Below, one piece after another: positions 54,925 through 63,303 of a DNA stretch of 64,000 nucleotides. Numbering within the stretch: the stretch's first letter is position 1; the number at the start of each line of letters is the position of its first letter. The notes under the pieces were generated by a model, which ran no database searches, was not told where the DNA came from, and saw only the letters and a list, made by a program, of their open reading frames with translations. Origin of the DNA: Scatosoma sp045576335 (GTDB taxonomy: Bacteria > Bacillota > Clostridia > Christensenellales > Borkfalkiaceae); assembly GCA_045576335.1 (NCBI GenBank), contig JAZNGH010000013.1:15374-79373 (forward strand), written 5' to 3'. A program made the translations under genes and the position numbers.

Positions 54925-55201
54925 TAACCAATTAAATATAATCCGAACTCGATTTTGAGTGGCGAATTTTGCCGCATATTGCGTTAAAATCCTCGCCAAA
55001 CCGTCGGGTTTGTCTTCGGCTTTCGCCTTATATCCGCCTAAAATTCGCCTACTGAAAATTGCAGGCACGCAAAAGAGCGTATTTTTAGATGGATTTTGTC
55101 AAAGGCGACCGCAATCGTACAAACGTACTATAAGGGCGCATTTGGCGTAAGACACTAAAAAGACGCCTTTTGCGCGGGTTCGGATTATATTCAATTGGTT
55201 A
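54925..55201. mobile_element. MITE-like element, 277 bp
   Basis: The two ends (54925-54950 and 55176-55201) are inverted repeats matching at 24 of 26 positions (inner part AATATAATCCGAAC on one side). The ends begin and finish with TA, as expected for a TA target duplication. The interior has no convincing gene: a 63-codon frame at 54959-55150 has no ribosome binding site. It lies between sigK and rnpB and is not needed by either. Confidence 0.6.
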
Positions 55202-55254
55202 TACATATGTTTTATACGGTTTGTACTATGTCATTTTCAAAACAAGTTTTCAAA

Positions 55255-55340
55255 TTATGTCAGACATGGGTATTATGCGTGACATAAAACCCTGATTTTT
55301 AGCGGTATTATGTGTGTCGTAATACCTATGTCTGACATAA
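55255..55340. repeat. Long inverted repeat downstream of rnpB
   Basis: Arms of 21 bases (55255-55275 and 55320-55340) match at 20 positions and contain TGTCAGACAT. The 44-base interior can extend the pairing through GACATAA and TTATGTG. It would fold as a long hairpin on either strand. It lies beyond the rnpB terminator, and no gene covers it. Confidence 0.55.
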
Positions 55341-55356
55341 TAACCGTAAAAATAGA

Positions 55357-55385
55357 GGAAATCGGGCGTTTTTTACCCGATTTCC
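55357..55385 (-). terminator. Terminator of rnpB
   Basis: The stem GGAAATCGGG/CCCGATTTCC with a nine-base loop, followed on the minus strand by TCTATTTTTA, lies just after the RNase P RNA. Confidence 0.75.
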
Positions 55386-55408
55386 CCTACTTTATATTCA
55401 AATAAAGA

Positions 55409-55794
55409 GATTTGAGTCTGTCTGTAAGCCGAGTTCTGTCGTGTACGGTCATTTATCTAGACTTGCCGTCACCGACAAGTTCAAGCGATATTAACGGTAT
55501 TCCGTCGGACGGACAGCCCTATATGACGGAAACCCAATCTTGCAGCAAGTGGGGTTTACATGGCATACCGTGTTACCACGGTATCGGTGAGCTCTTACCC
55601 CGCCTTTCCATCCTTACCGCAAACGGGTGGCGTAAGCCGTCAAAACCCGAAGGTTAAGTCCTTTGCGGCGGTCTATTTCTGTTGCACTTTCCTGGAAGTC
55701 GCCTTCACCTGACGTTATCAGGCACTCTGTCCTACGCTGCTCGGACTTTCCTCATTGCTATAAAAGCACCGCGACCGTATAACAAACTCAAATC
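55409..55794 (-). ncRNA. rnpB: RNase P RNA, bacterial class A
   Basis: The catalytic RNA of RNase P, which trims the 5-prime ends of tRNA precursors. On the minus strand it contains the conserved GAGGAAAGTCCGAGC core near the 5-prime side and the matching ACAGAACTCGGCTTACAGAC near the 3-prime side. The P1 helix closes through AGATTTGAG at the 5-prime end and CTCAAATCT at the 3-prime end. Length is about 385 nt. The ends are approximate to a few bases. A terminator follows at 55357. Confidence 0.95.
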
Positions 55795-55839
55795 TTTTAT
55801 TATTATATCACTTTCTTTGAAAAAAATCACTTAATTCTC

Positions 55840-55868
55840 TTGCTTTTTTTCAAAAAAAATAGTAAAAT
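55840..55868 (+). promoter_or_regulatory. Promoter of pyk
   Basis: TTGCTT (55840-55845), a 17-bp spacer and TAAAAT (55863-55868). The leader holds an 8-bp hairpin (TTTACGGT/ACCGTAAA, 55887-55906). Confidence 0.6.
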
Positions 55869-55942
55869 GAAATAGATTTTTTTCCATTTACGGTATTAAC
55901 CGTAAACGGAGGCGAAAAATTGTTTTTTACAGGAGCTGTATT

Positions 55943-57349
55943 ATGAAAAAAACGAAGATTATTTGCACACTCGGACCAGCAAGTGCAAGCAAAGCCGTGA
56001 TTTCCGCCATGACGGATGCGGGCTGTGACGTGATTCGTTTGAACTTTTCTCACGGAACGCACGAAGAACACGCTAAAAAGATAAAGCTTATCAAAGAGGT
56101 ACGGGAAGAAAAACGCATTCCCCTGCCCATTCTTCTTGACACGAAAGGTCCTGAATTTCGCATAAAAACCTTTAAGGACGGTAAAATCACCTTAAACGAG
56201 GGCGATGCCTTTACCTTTACCACCGAGGACGTGGAGGGCAATCAAGAGCGCGTTTCCGTATCCTATGCGGGAATATGCGAGGAGTTAGTCCCCGGCGATA
56301 AAATTCTGTTAAACAACGGTATGATTGTATTTCGGGTAGAGAACGTAAACGCGCCCGAGGTGCATTGCGCCGTAGAAATCGGCGGCGTACTCTCCAACAA
56401 AAAGTCCATGTTCTTCCCCGATAAGGAATTACATATGGAATTCCTCTCCGAACAGGATAAAACGGATTTATTGTTCGGTATCGAGCAAGACGTGGATTTC
56501 GTCGCGCTTTCCTTCGTTTCCAAGGCGCAAAACGTAATCGACGTAAAACAATTCCTCGCCGAGCACGGCGGCAAGCATATTGACGTTATCGCTAAAATCG
56601 AAAATCGGGCAGGCGTCAACAATCTTTTGGATATAATGGCTGTTTCCGACGGAATTATGGTCGCACGCGGCGATTTGGGCGTGGAAATTCCCTACGAGGA
56701 GCTTCCCGACGTACAAAAATATATCATCAATCAATGCCGTATCCACGGAAAACGCGTCATTACCGCAACGGAAATGCTGGAATCTATGATTCACAATCCC
56801 CGCCCCACGCGAGCGGAAATTTCCGACGTTGCCAACGCCGTTTACGACGGCACCTCCGCCGTTATGCTTTCAGGCGAAACCGCCGCGGGCGCATACCCCG
56901 TGCAATCGGTTTCCGCTATGGCAAGAATACTCAAACAAGCCGAAACGCACGTAGAATACATTCAAACCTTGGACAATTTCGTCATTGAAAGCACTTCCGA
57001 AGCCCTTTCGCACTCGGCGGCAACGCTTGCAAAGGACTTGAACGCAAAAGCCATCGTCGTATGTACGCGTACGGGCGGTACGGCGCGTAAGGTTTCCCGT
57101 TTCCGCCCGAATATCAATATTCTCGGTATAACAACGGACGTACACGCTTATCGACAGCTCGCGTTGAGCTGGGGCGTTTTACCCGCTATGGCGGAGGAAT
57201 ACACCTCAATCGATATTTTATTCTATTTTGCAAAGCAAACGGCAATACGAAGCGGATTAGTCAAAAAAGGCGACGTAATTGTTATTACGGGCGGCACACC
57301 GAACGGCAAAAGCGGCAATTCCAACCTTATCAACGTAGAAACCATTTAA
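55943..57349 (+). CDS. pyk: Pyruvate kinase
   Basis: 468 aa. It transfers phosphate from phosphoenolpyruvate to ADP, the last ATP-forming step of glycolysis. Signatures are KTKIICTLGPAS (start), DVIRLNFSHGTHEEH, LLDTKGPEFR, IAKIENRAGVNN (catalytic Lys), MVARGDLGVEIPYEE and ITATEMLESMIHNPRPTRAE, then DGTSAVMLSGETAAG. The allosteric C-terminal domain is present. The extra PEP-utilising domain of some Firmicute enzymes is absent. AGGAG lies eight bases before the ATG. The gene is alone, between rnpB (opposite strand) and a strong terminator shared with the cardiolipin synthase gene. Confidence 0.97.
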   Translation: MKKTKIICTLGPASASKAVISAMTDAGCDVIRLNFSHGTHEEHAKKIKLIKEVREEKRIPLPILLDTKGPEFRIKTFKDGKITLNEGDAFTFTTEDVEGNQERVSVSYAGICEELVPGDKILLNNGMIVFRVENVNAPEVHCAVEIGGVLSNKKSMFFPDKELHMEFLSEQDKTDLLFGIEQDVDFVALSFVSKAQNVIDVKQFLAEHGGKHIDVIAKIENRAGVNNLLDIMAVSDGIMVARGDLGVEIPYEELPDVQKYIINQCRIHGKRVITATEMLESMIHNPRPTRAEISDVANAVYDGTSAVMLSGETAAGAYPVQSVSAMARILKQAETHVEYIQTLDNFVIESTSEALSHSAATLAKDLNAKAIVVCTRTGGTARKVSRFRPNINILGITTDVHAYRQLALSWGVLPAMAEEYTSIDILFYFAKQTAIRSGLVKKGDVIVITGGTPNGKSGNSNLINVETI

Positions 57350-57351
57350 TA

Positions 57352-57387
57352 AAAACCCCGCACACGGTAAACCGTGCGCGGGGTTTT
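57352..57387. terminator. Bidirectional terminator between pyk and cls
   Basis: The outer stem AAAACCCCGC/GCGGGGTTTT and inner stem CACGGT/ACCGTG are separated by one A-C mismatch. It is flanked by A-rich and T-rich runs and lies between convergent genes. Confidence 0.88.
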
Positions 57388-57391
57388 CTTT

Positions 57392-58939
57392 TTATAACAG
57401 CGGAGCAAATATCCTCACGATTGAGCGTACGGCTCTTTGCAATATATTCGCACGCTGCATTTCTTGCGTGACTTCAATGCTTTTCGCAAGCGTATTTTGC
57501 ATATCCGTCTTAATATCTTTGATACAATCGGTTTTATACGTCCATACGCCGTTTTCAAAATGATGCACCAAGCTTCGATAATCAAGATTTATTGTTCCAA
57601 CCATGGCGTACTCGTCGTCTACAAGATAACACTTTGCGTGCACGAACCCCGGCTCGTATTCGTAAATTTTTACACCCGCTTCCATGAGCCTTGTGTAAAA
57701 GCTACGCGTGACACCGAAAACCAGCTTTTTATCGGGGATATGCGGCACGATAATCCGTACGTCCACCCCGCGAAGCGCAGCCGTTTCCAACCCCGAACAC
57801 GTTTCGTTGTCGATAATAAGATACGGCGTCATCATCCACGCGTAATGCGTCGCGGCGGCAAGCATATTCAAAATAACACTTTTTCCGACTCTATGCTGAT
57901 ATAAGGGCTTTGGTCCGTCCCCAAAAGGAATTACGTAACCCTTTTCGCCGTTTGCTTTTACCGTAGGGTAAAGCTCCGAGCACATCGTTGGCATTTGCTT
58001 CACGTTGATACCGAAATCGATCAAAAAGAGCTTGGTAAGCTCCCACACAGCCTCGCCCTCCAAACGAATCCCCACGTCCTTCCAGTGCCCAAAACGCACG
58101 ATTTTATTGATATATTCGTCGGCGATATTCACCCCGCCCGTATACCCAATAACACCGTCGATAACCGTTATTTTGCGGTGGCTACGGTTGTTAAATTCAC
58201 TATCCGCATTTCCTTTCAAACGAGAAAACGGCGTGCCTTCTATGCCCTTTTTCGCAAGGATTTTCGCATAATCTCCGGGTAAAGTAGACATACACCCGAT
58301 ATCGTCGTAAACGACCTTAACTTCAACGCCTTGCTTTGCTTTTTCTTCTAATATTTCCAAAATCGAATTCCAGAAAATTCCCTCCTCGATAATGAAATAT
58401 TCCATATAAATAAATTTCTTTGCCAATTTAAGGTCTACGAGCATACTCTGCCACATTTCCTCGCCGAGCGAAAAATACGTTTGCTTCGTATCCGTAAACA
58501 AATGCGCGTCCGATATCTTGCAGAGCATTGCCGCTTGGCTGTAAGCCGCTTGATTTTCCTTTTTTAAGGTGATAAAAGCCTCGCTATCGTCCTTTTTATA
58601 AGAGCGATTTTTCAAATCGTTCAAACGCTTTACGTATTTCTTTTTCAGCATACGCGACGAGAAAATGAAATAGAGCATAAAACCCGCGACGGGCAAAATC
58701 AGCACGAATAACAGCCAAGGAACTTTATAATCGGGGTTGTCGTCGGAGGCGATAATTTTGATTACGCAAGCGATTTGCGTCAACCACGCGGCTATATAAA
58801 AATACGGAACGAAATAGCAAAGAGCCACGACGATGCCGATAATTGCCAAAATTTCAAAAATCGTGATTAATACGGCGATAATATAGCGTACGGGTATACG
58901 GAGCGGCGCGCTAACGCCCGCTCCCCCTTTTCTTCTCAT
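57392..58939 (-). CDS. cls: Cardiolipin synthase (phospholipase D superfamily)
   Basis: 515 aa. It condenses two phosphatidylglycerols into cardiolipin at the membrane. Hydrophobic N-terminal helices (YIIAVLITIFEILAIIGIVV, then VPWLLFVLILPVAGFMLYFI) precede the PLDNc domain. Two phospholipase D domains follow with HKD motifs HRKITVIDG (followed by VIGYTGGVNIADEY) and HAKCYLVDDE (followed by YAMVGTINLDYRS). The length is normal for ClsA-type enzymes. Its ATG overlaps the stop of the small helical protein gene by 4 nt, so the two are coupled. Confidence 0.95.
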   Translation of the reverse strand: MRRKGGAGVSAPLRIPVRYIIAVLITIFEILAIIGIVVALCYFVPYFYIAAWLTQIACVIKIIASDDNPDYKVPWLLFVLILPVAGFMLYFIFSSRMLKKKYVKRLNDLKNRSYKKDDSEAFITLKKENQAAYSQAAMLCKISDAHLFTDTKQTYFSLGEEMWQSMLVDLKLAKKFIYMEYFIIEEGIFWNSILEILEEKAKQGVEVKVVYDDIGCMSTLPGDYAKILAKKGIEGTPFSRLKGNADSEFNNRSHRKITVIDGVIGYTGGVNIADEYINKIVRFGHWKDVGIRLEGEAVWELTKLFLIDFGINVKQMPTMCSELYPTVKANGEKGYVIPFGDGPKPLYQHRVGKSVILNMLAAATHYAWMMTPYLIIDNETCSGLETAALRGVDVRIIVPHIPDKKLVFGVTRSFYTRLMEAGVKIYEYEPGFVHAKCYLVDDEYAMVGTINLDYRSLVHHFENGVWTYKTDCIKDIKTDMQNTLAKSIEVTQEMQRANILQRAVRSIVRIFAPLL

Positions 58940-59145
58940 TTATTCTTAACGGCTTCTATACGCGCGTTTGCGGCGTCCGTCCTCGCTTTCGCTTCGGCAA
59001 TTTGCGCCTCACGTTCTTCTTGCATTTTAGCCTGACGCATAGCGGGCGACATTTTCGCTTCTTCCCAGTTTGCCTTGGATTCCGCTTTCATCGCTTCGAA
59101 ATTCGCCTTATCAACCTCGTGTTGCGCCTTTGCGCTTTCCTTCAT
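58936..59145 (-). CDS. Small charged helical protein, probably 5-prime truncated
   Basis: 69 aa, almost wholly a charged alpha helix (repeats such as AKAQHEVDKANFEAMKAESK, AQIAEAKARTDAANARIEAV). No known motif. The ATG at 59145 has no ribosome binding site, yet the frame stays open upstream for 15 more codons (ending FFKKAFAD before the Met) with no start codon before two tandem TGA. The upstream residues continue the helix-like composition, so the native 5-prime end may have been replaced by the unrelated sequence beyond. It is coupled to cls by a 4-nt overlap. It may be a remnant or may use a non-standard start. Confidence 0.5.
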   Translation of the reverse strand: MKESAKAQHEVDKANFEAMKAESKANWEEAKMSPAMRQAKMQEEREAQIAEAKARTDAANARIEAVKNK

Positions 59146-59996
59146 GTCTGCAAATGCTTTTTTGAAAAATTTTACTGTATCGACATAGTATCATCAAAAG
59201 TTTCGACTTCCATACTTATATTTTATGGGCGTACAAAGCGACAGCTTGACCATACGAGTGCGCGCCTGTGGCGAGCGGTCAAGGTGTCGTCGCTTTTAAT
59301 CGACCGATTTACTGACTTAAAGGCTGAAAAAACGGTGATTTTCGCGTTAATCCGCTTACTATACACTATCTTTTTACCCGTTTTCGCTATGTATTTTACC
59401 AAACACCTCGACGCTCCACTACACTTCAAAAGTACAGGAGTTACTTCCCGAAAACTAGATATACCAAAGCTATCATCAAAGAATGTATACCCATATCTAG
59501 TGTGCGCTCACCCCCCTCCGCATATATAAATTAAACAAGTATTTACACAATGTAGAAGAAGCGGGATAGAACTTCTCCCATCCCGCTCGTATATACTCTG
59601 CCATATCATCGCCGCTTAAACCTTTTCTTTTTGCTTGGAAATACAAACTATTGAAGTAAATATCAAAAGCTATATTCGCTGACTTTTGAGGTGAACGTTT
59701 CCCTTTACTCCGCACTCTTCGCGTTGCTACGGGACGCTCTCCGTCATAGAAAACTATTCAAAATTTCATTTGGCCGCCTCTGTGAACCTCAAACTGAAGA
59801 CACACGAATTAACAGGGGGCTGGGCGATATTTTTCGCGTTCAAAATCCCGTCTATCACTAATTCGTCAAAACGAGCCGATTTTATAAGAAAAACCACTAA
59901 AAACGATTCATTTTCAGTAATATACCGATGTTTTTCTTTTCGCTTAAAATTCTTGTAAAAAAACTACTTACTTCCCAAAACTTCCCATTTCAGCCA
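59146..59996. other. Gene-poor junction between housekeeping genes and the defence island
   Basis: No convincing gene is present. A minus-strand frame at 59497-59715 (72 codons, GTG start, contains LSGDDMAEYIRAGWEKFYP and lies in a frame open for about 15 further codons upstream) looks protein-like but has no ribosome binding site or recognised family, and may be a remnant. An inverted repeat ACTAGATAT (59454-59462) / ATATCTAGT (59493-59501) and a GCGGGAT/ATCCCGC hairpin inside the 72-codon frame are present. The mixture fits decayed mobile DNA at the edge of an island. Confidence 0.45.
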
Positions 59997-62900
59997 TTAG
60001 GCAACTCTCGCGTTAGCATTAATACTTTCAATGATTTCGCGAATGTTGAACCATACGTTGACGTCTTGGAAAATATCCACAATGCTCCCGTAATCGGTAA
60101 ACGGTGTTTCTTGCAATACAGTCAAATCTTTCATCAAGCCGTTTTGGACAATATATTCCACGACTTGATTAACAAAATAAATTTGTCGACTGTCAAATTT
60201 TGCCTCATTGAGATATTCCGCAAACGCTTCTTTTGCTGCGCGCATATCCAACCCTACGATTTCGCGCACAAACTCACCCAAGGGTTTTTGCCCGTACGCC
60301 GCCTCGTACTCTTCTTTCGACCCAACGTCGCCCCACAAAATTCGTTCCAAAGCCCCAATATCCTCTTCCGTCAAAGGCTGATTGCTTTTGAGCTTTGCAA
60401 TTGCCACGTTTTCTTGATGTTGACGAACGTAATGTTCCGCTTTTGCCTTGTAATTCTTCAAAACGTCGTTATCGAGCGAAGAATCCTCCCACTCCACCGA
60501 CAAAATATCATCCGCAAAATCCGTCGTATAACGAATTTTTTTCTTGGGGATATATTTAATCAAATCACGCAACCGCTCGCGGATATTCTCAAATTCATTG
60601 ATTCCCGCCATTTCCAAATAATCGGTTTGTAAAATATCGCTGAGCAAAGCAGACTGTATCATAATTTGCGGAATGTTCGCAATCCCTGCGAGTGCGGAAA
60701 CTTTTTTCTTTAAGTCATTACGCGCGCGAGTATAGGTTTTTCCAACCAAATACGCAAGCTCGATTCCGTACATCAAAGCGTCAAACCGCAAAGCGTTAAT
60801 TTCGTCTATTTCAGGCAATATAAGCGGTGCGATATGTTCCGCCATAATAAGCGTATCTTCGTAAGACAAACATTCAAACGTTTCGCTCTTGGAATATTTT
60901 TCCACAAAACGGAGCTGTAATTTTACGGCAAAATTATTACGGTCAAGCTCGTTTACCTTTTTAAGCAACTCCGAAACTAAACGCTGACGGAACGCAATCA
61001 ATTCTTCCGTTTGGTATTCAATTGCTTGCAACTTGAACGCGATTTGCGCTTTCAAGCTAAACAATGCCGATTGTAACGCCACCGTGGTCGTCGTTTCGCG
61101 CCCTTTATTTGCCTTAAAGAAATCGCAAACGCCGCAAAAATCGAACACGAAAAATTCGCGCTTGTCGTCGCCGTCGAGAACGCCCTCACAAAGCCGAGTT
61201 CCGCGCCCAATCATTTGCCAAAACTTCGCGCTACTCATAACGGGTTTGAAAATAACGAGATTCAAAATTTCGGGAATGTCGATACCCGTGTCAAGCATAT
61301 CCACGGAAATTGCGATTTGCGGAAGCTTTTTCCCGTCCGAAAACTCGTCGATTGCGCTCTGCGCATACTTGGTATAGTTGTCGATAACCTTTGCGTAACC
61401 GTTTAAGTGCGGATATTCCTCGTTGAAAATCCGATAAATCTCTTCTGCGTGCGCGTGATTCTTTGCAAAAATAATTGTCTTGCCGATTTTTTGACCGTAA
61501 TCCACTTTCAAGGCGTTTTCCATTACAAGCCGCAACGCCTTGCGTATCGTATCTTCATTAAACACCCACTCGTTCAAAGCCGAAGACGCAATACTTTCGA
61601 GCAATTCTCCATTCTCGTCTGTAAACGTGTTTTCGTATTCTTCTTTATCTTCAAGGGAAAGTTCTTCATAGGTAATTCCCTGTTGCATAAACTTCAAACC
61701 GACGTTAATGACTTTATAATCGACCAAGTATCCGTCCAAAACCGCTTGCGCCAAATCGTAGCCGTAAGTGGGAACGCCGTTTTCCAGCTCGAAAATATCG
61801 TATGTGTTTTTATCGATATCTTCTTTCGGCGTTGCGGTAAGCCCGACCATGGGTGCGTCAAAATACTCAAAAATCGCCTGATACTTGTTATAGATTGAGC
61901 GATGCGCCTCGTCGCAAACAATCAAATCGAAATGTCCGCAGGTGAACAATTTGCCTTCTTCGTCTTTTGCCTCGTCAATGCAGTTCATCATCGTTTGATA
62001 AGTCGAAAAAATCCCGCAAGCCGTATAATCGCGCTCGTTTTCGCAAAGATTTGACACCGACAAATCCGGCAGAAGATTGACAAACGCGCGCTTTGCTTGC
62101 GTAACGAGCGCCGTTCTGTCCGCAAGAAACAAAACGTTTTTAATCCACCCGTGTTTCAAAAGCACGTCGATTAACCCGATAACCGTACGCGTTTTTCCCG
62201 AACCTGTCGCCATAACAAGCAAGGCTTTTCTACGGTTACGGACATCAAACGTTTCGCAAACCGCTTTGATAGCCGCATCTTGATAATACCGCCCCGCAAT
62301 ACGCTTGTCCACCATCACGTTTTTGAGCGAAGTTTTCGCTGTCCGCAAGTTGAATAAACGCTCCAAATCCCGTTTGGAATAAATACCGCTCACCGCGCGT
62401 TCAGGATAATACTTATCGTCCCAAATACGCGTATCAAAACCGTTGGTTAGGAAAATAATCGGCCGCCGTCCGAACTTCTTTTCGAGCAAGTCCGCGTACA
62501 GCTTCGCCTGTTGCCGACCGACCGCCAAATCCACGCACGTCTTTTTCGCTTCGACGACCGCCAAGGGACGACCGTCGTCGCCGAATAAAACGTAATCGGC
62601 ATAGCCCACGCTCGACGCGTTAGGCATACCGTACAGCTCGTATTCGTTGAGCCAATTTTTGCCTTCCACCCAACCCATGTCCGCAAGCATTACGTCGATA
62701 TACAGTTTCCGCGTAGCGTATTCCGACGGCTCGGTTTTGGGCGAATAGGTTTGCTCCTGCTCCGCTCTTCGCGCCGTGAGCTGTTCTTTGAGTGCCGCAT
62801 TTTCGGCAAGCAGTTCTTCTAAATTGATTTGCACGGAATTGTCGGGCAAAGTTTCCGTCTGCTGATCAGGCAGAGTTTTGTCGTATTCCTTTTCTTCGTA

Positions 62901-63287
62901 CGTTTCCGCATAGAAATACGCCACCAAATCCAAGAAATAAAAGAGATTCTCAAGACAAAGCCTTGCCTGTTCTTCCGCAATCTTTTTACCCGTGTGCGCC
63001 GCGTTGTTTCCGACTTTTCGGATAAAGTGCATACGGTTAAGCATATCCGCGCCGACAATACCACGAAATTCTTCCGTCGCCAAAAGCGTGTTGAGCGTTT
63101 GATCGTAAGCCGGCATAACGAGTTCCGCGTCCACGGAATACATCCATTTTACAGCAAATTCCATTGCTCTTCGACAATTGATTACGCTTGCTTCGATATC
63201 GATATGGAAGATTTGTTCGGCTTTGGCGGCAACGTCCGAAAACGCCGAAAACTTTTCTTCATTTTTCAAAAAATCAAAGTTGGTCAT
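59997..63287 (-). CDS. hsdR: Type I restriction enzyme R (motor/nuclease) subunit
   Basis: 1096 aa. HsdR translocates DNA with ATP and cleaves unmodified DNA when joined to HsdM and HsdS. Residues about 1-130 are a DUF4145-type domain (AMEFAVKWMYS, FIRKVGNNAAHTG). The nuclease motif is D231 and E247-K249 (in YADYVLFGDD and LAVVEAKKT). The helicase has MATGSGKTRT (K365), CDEAHRS (D459-H462), GLTATP and QMIGRGTRLC. The C-terminal EcoEI-type domain is complete. The protein is full length. hsdM and hsdS are not in the window. As this gene reads leftward, they may lie beyond 64000. Confidence 0.93.
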   Translation of the reverse strand: MTNFDFLKNEEKFSAFSDVAAKAEQIFHIDIEASVINCRRAMEFAVKWMYSVDAELVMPAYDQTLNTLLATEEFRGIVGADMLNRMHFIRKVGNNAAHTGKKIAEEQARLCLENLFYFLDLVAYFYAETYEEKEYDKTLPDQQTETLPDNSVQINLEELLAENAALKEQLTARRAEQEQTYSPKTEPSEYATRKLYIDVMLADMGWVEGKNWLNEYELYGMPNASSVGYADYVLFGDDGRPLAVVEAKKTCVDLAVGRQQAKLYADLLEKKFGRRPIIFLTNGFDTRIWDDKYYPERAVSGIYSKRDLERLFNLRTAKTSLKNVMVDKRIAGRYYQDAAIKAVCETFDVRNRRKALLVMATGSGKTRTVIGLIDVLLKHGWIKNVLFLADRTALVTQAKRAFVNLLPDLSVSNLCENERDYTACGIFSTYQTMMNCIDEAKDEEGKLFTCGHFDLIVCDEAHRSIYNKYQAIFEYFDAPMVGLTATPKEDIDKNTYDIFELENGVPTYGYDLAQAVLDGYLVDYKVINVGLKFMQQGITYEELSLEDKEEYENTFTDENGELLESIASSALNEWVFNEDTIRKALRLVMENALKVDYGQKIGKTIIFAKNHAHAEEIYRIFNEEYPHLNGYAKVIDNYTKYAQSAIDEFSDGKKLPQIAISVDMLDTGIDIPEILNLVIFKPVMSSAKFWQMIGRGTRLCEGVLDGDDKREFFVFDFCGVCDFFKANKGRETTTTVALQSALFSLKAQIAFKLQAIEYQTEELIAFRQRLVSELLKKVNELDRNNFAVKLQLRFVEKYSKSETFECLSYEDTLIMAEHIAPLILPEIDEINALRFDALMYGIELAYLVGKTYTRARNDLKKKVSALAGIANIPQIMIQSALLSDILQTDYLEMAGINEFENIRERLRDLIKYIPKKKIRYTTDFADDILSVEWEDSSLDNDVLKNYKAKAEHYVRQHQENVAIAKLKSNQPLTEEDIGALERILWGDVGSKEEYEAAYGQKPLGEFVREIVGLDMRAAKEAFAEYLNEAKFDSRQIYFVNQVVEYIVQNGLMKDLTVLQETPFTDYGSIVDIFQDVNVWFNIREIIESINANARVA

Positions 63288-63303
63288 TTAAGTTTTTTCC
63301 TTT

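Noticed and set aside
59146..59996. hsdS or hsdM remnant downstream of hsdR
   Set aside because: No target-recognition or methyltransferase motif was found in any frame.
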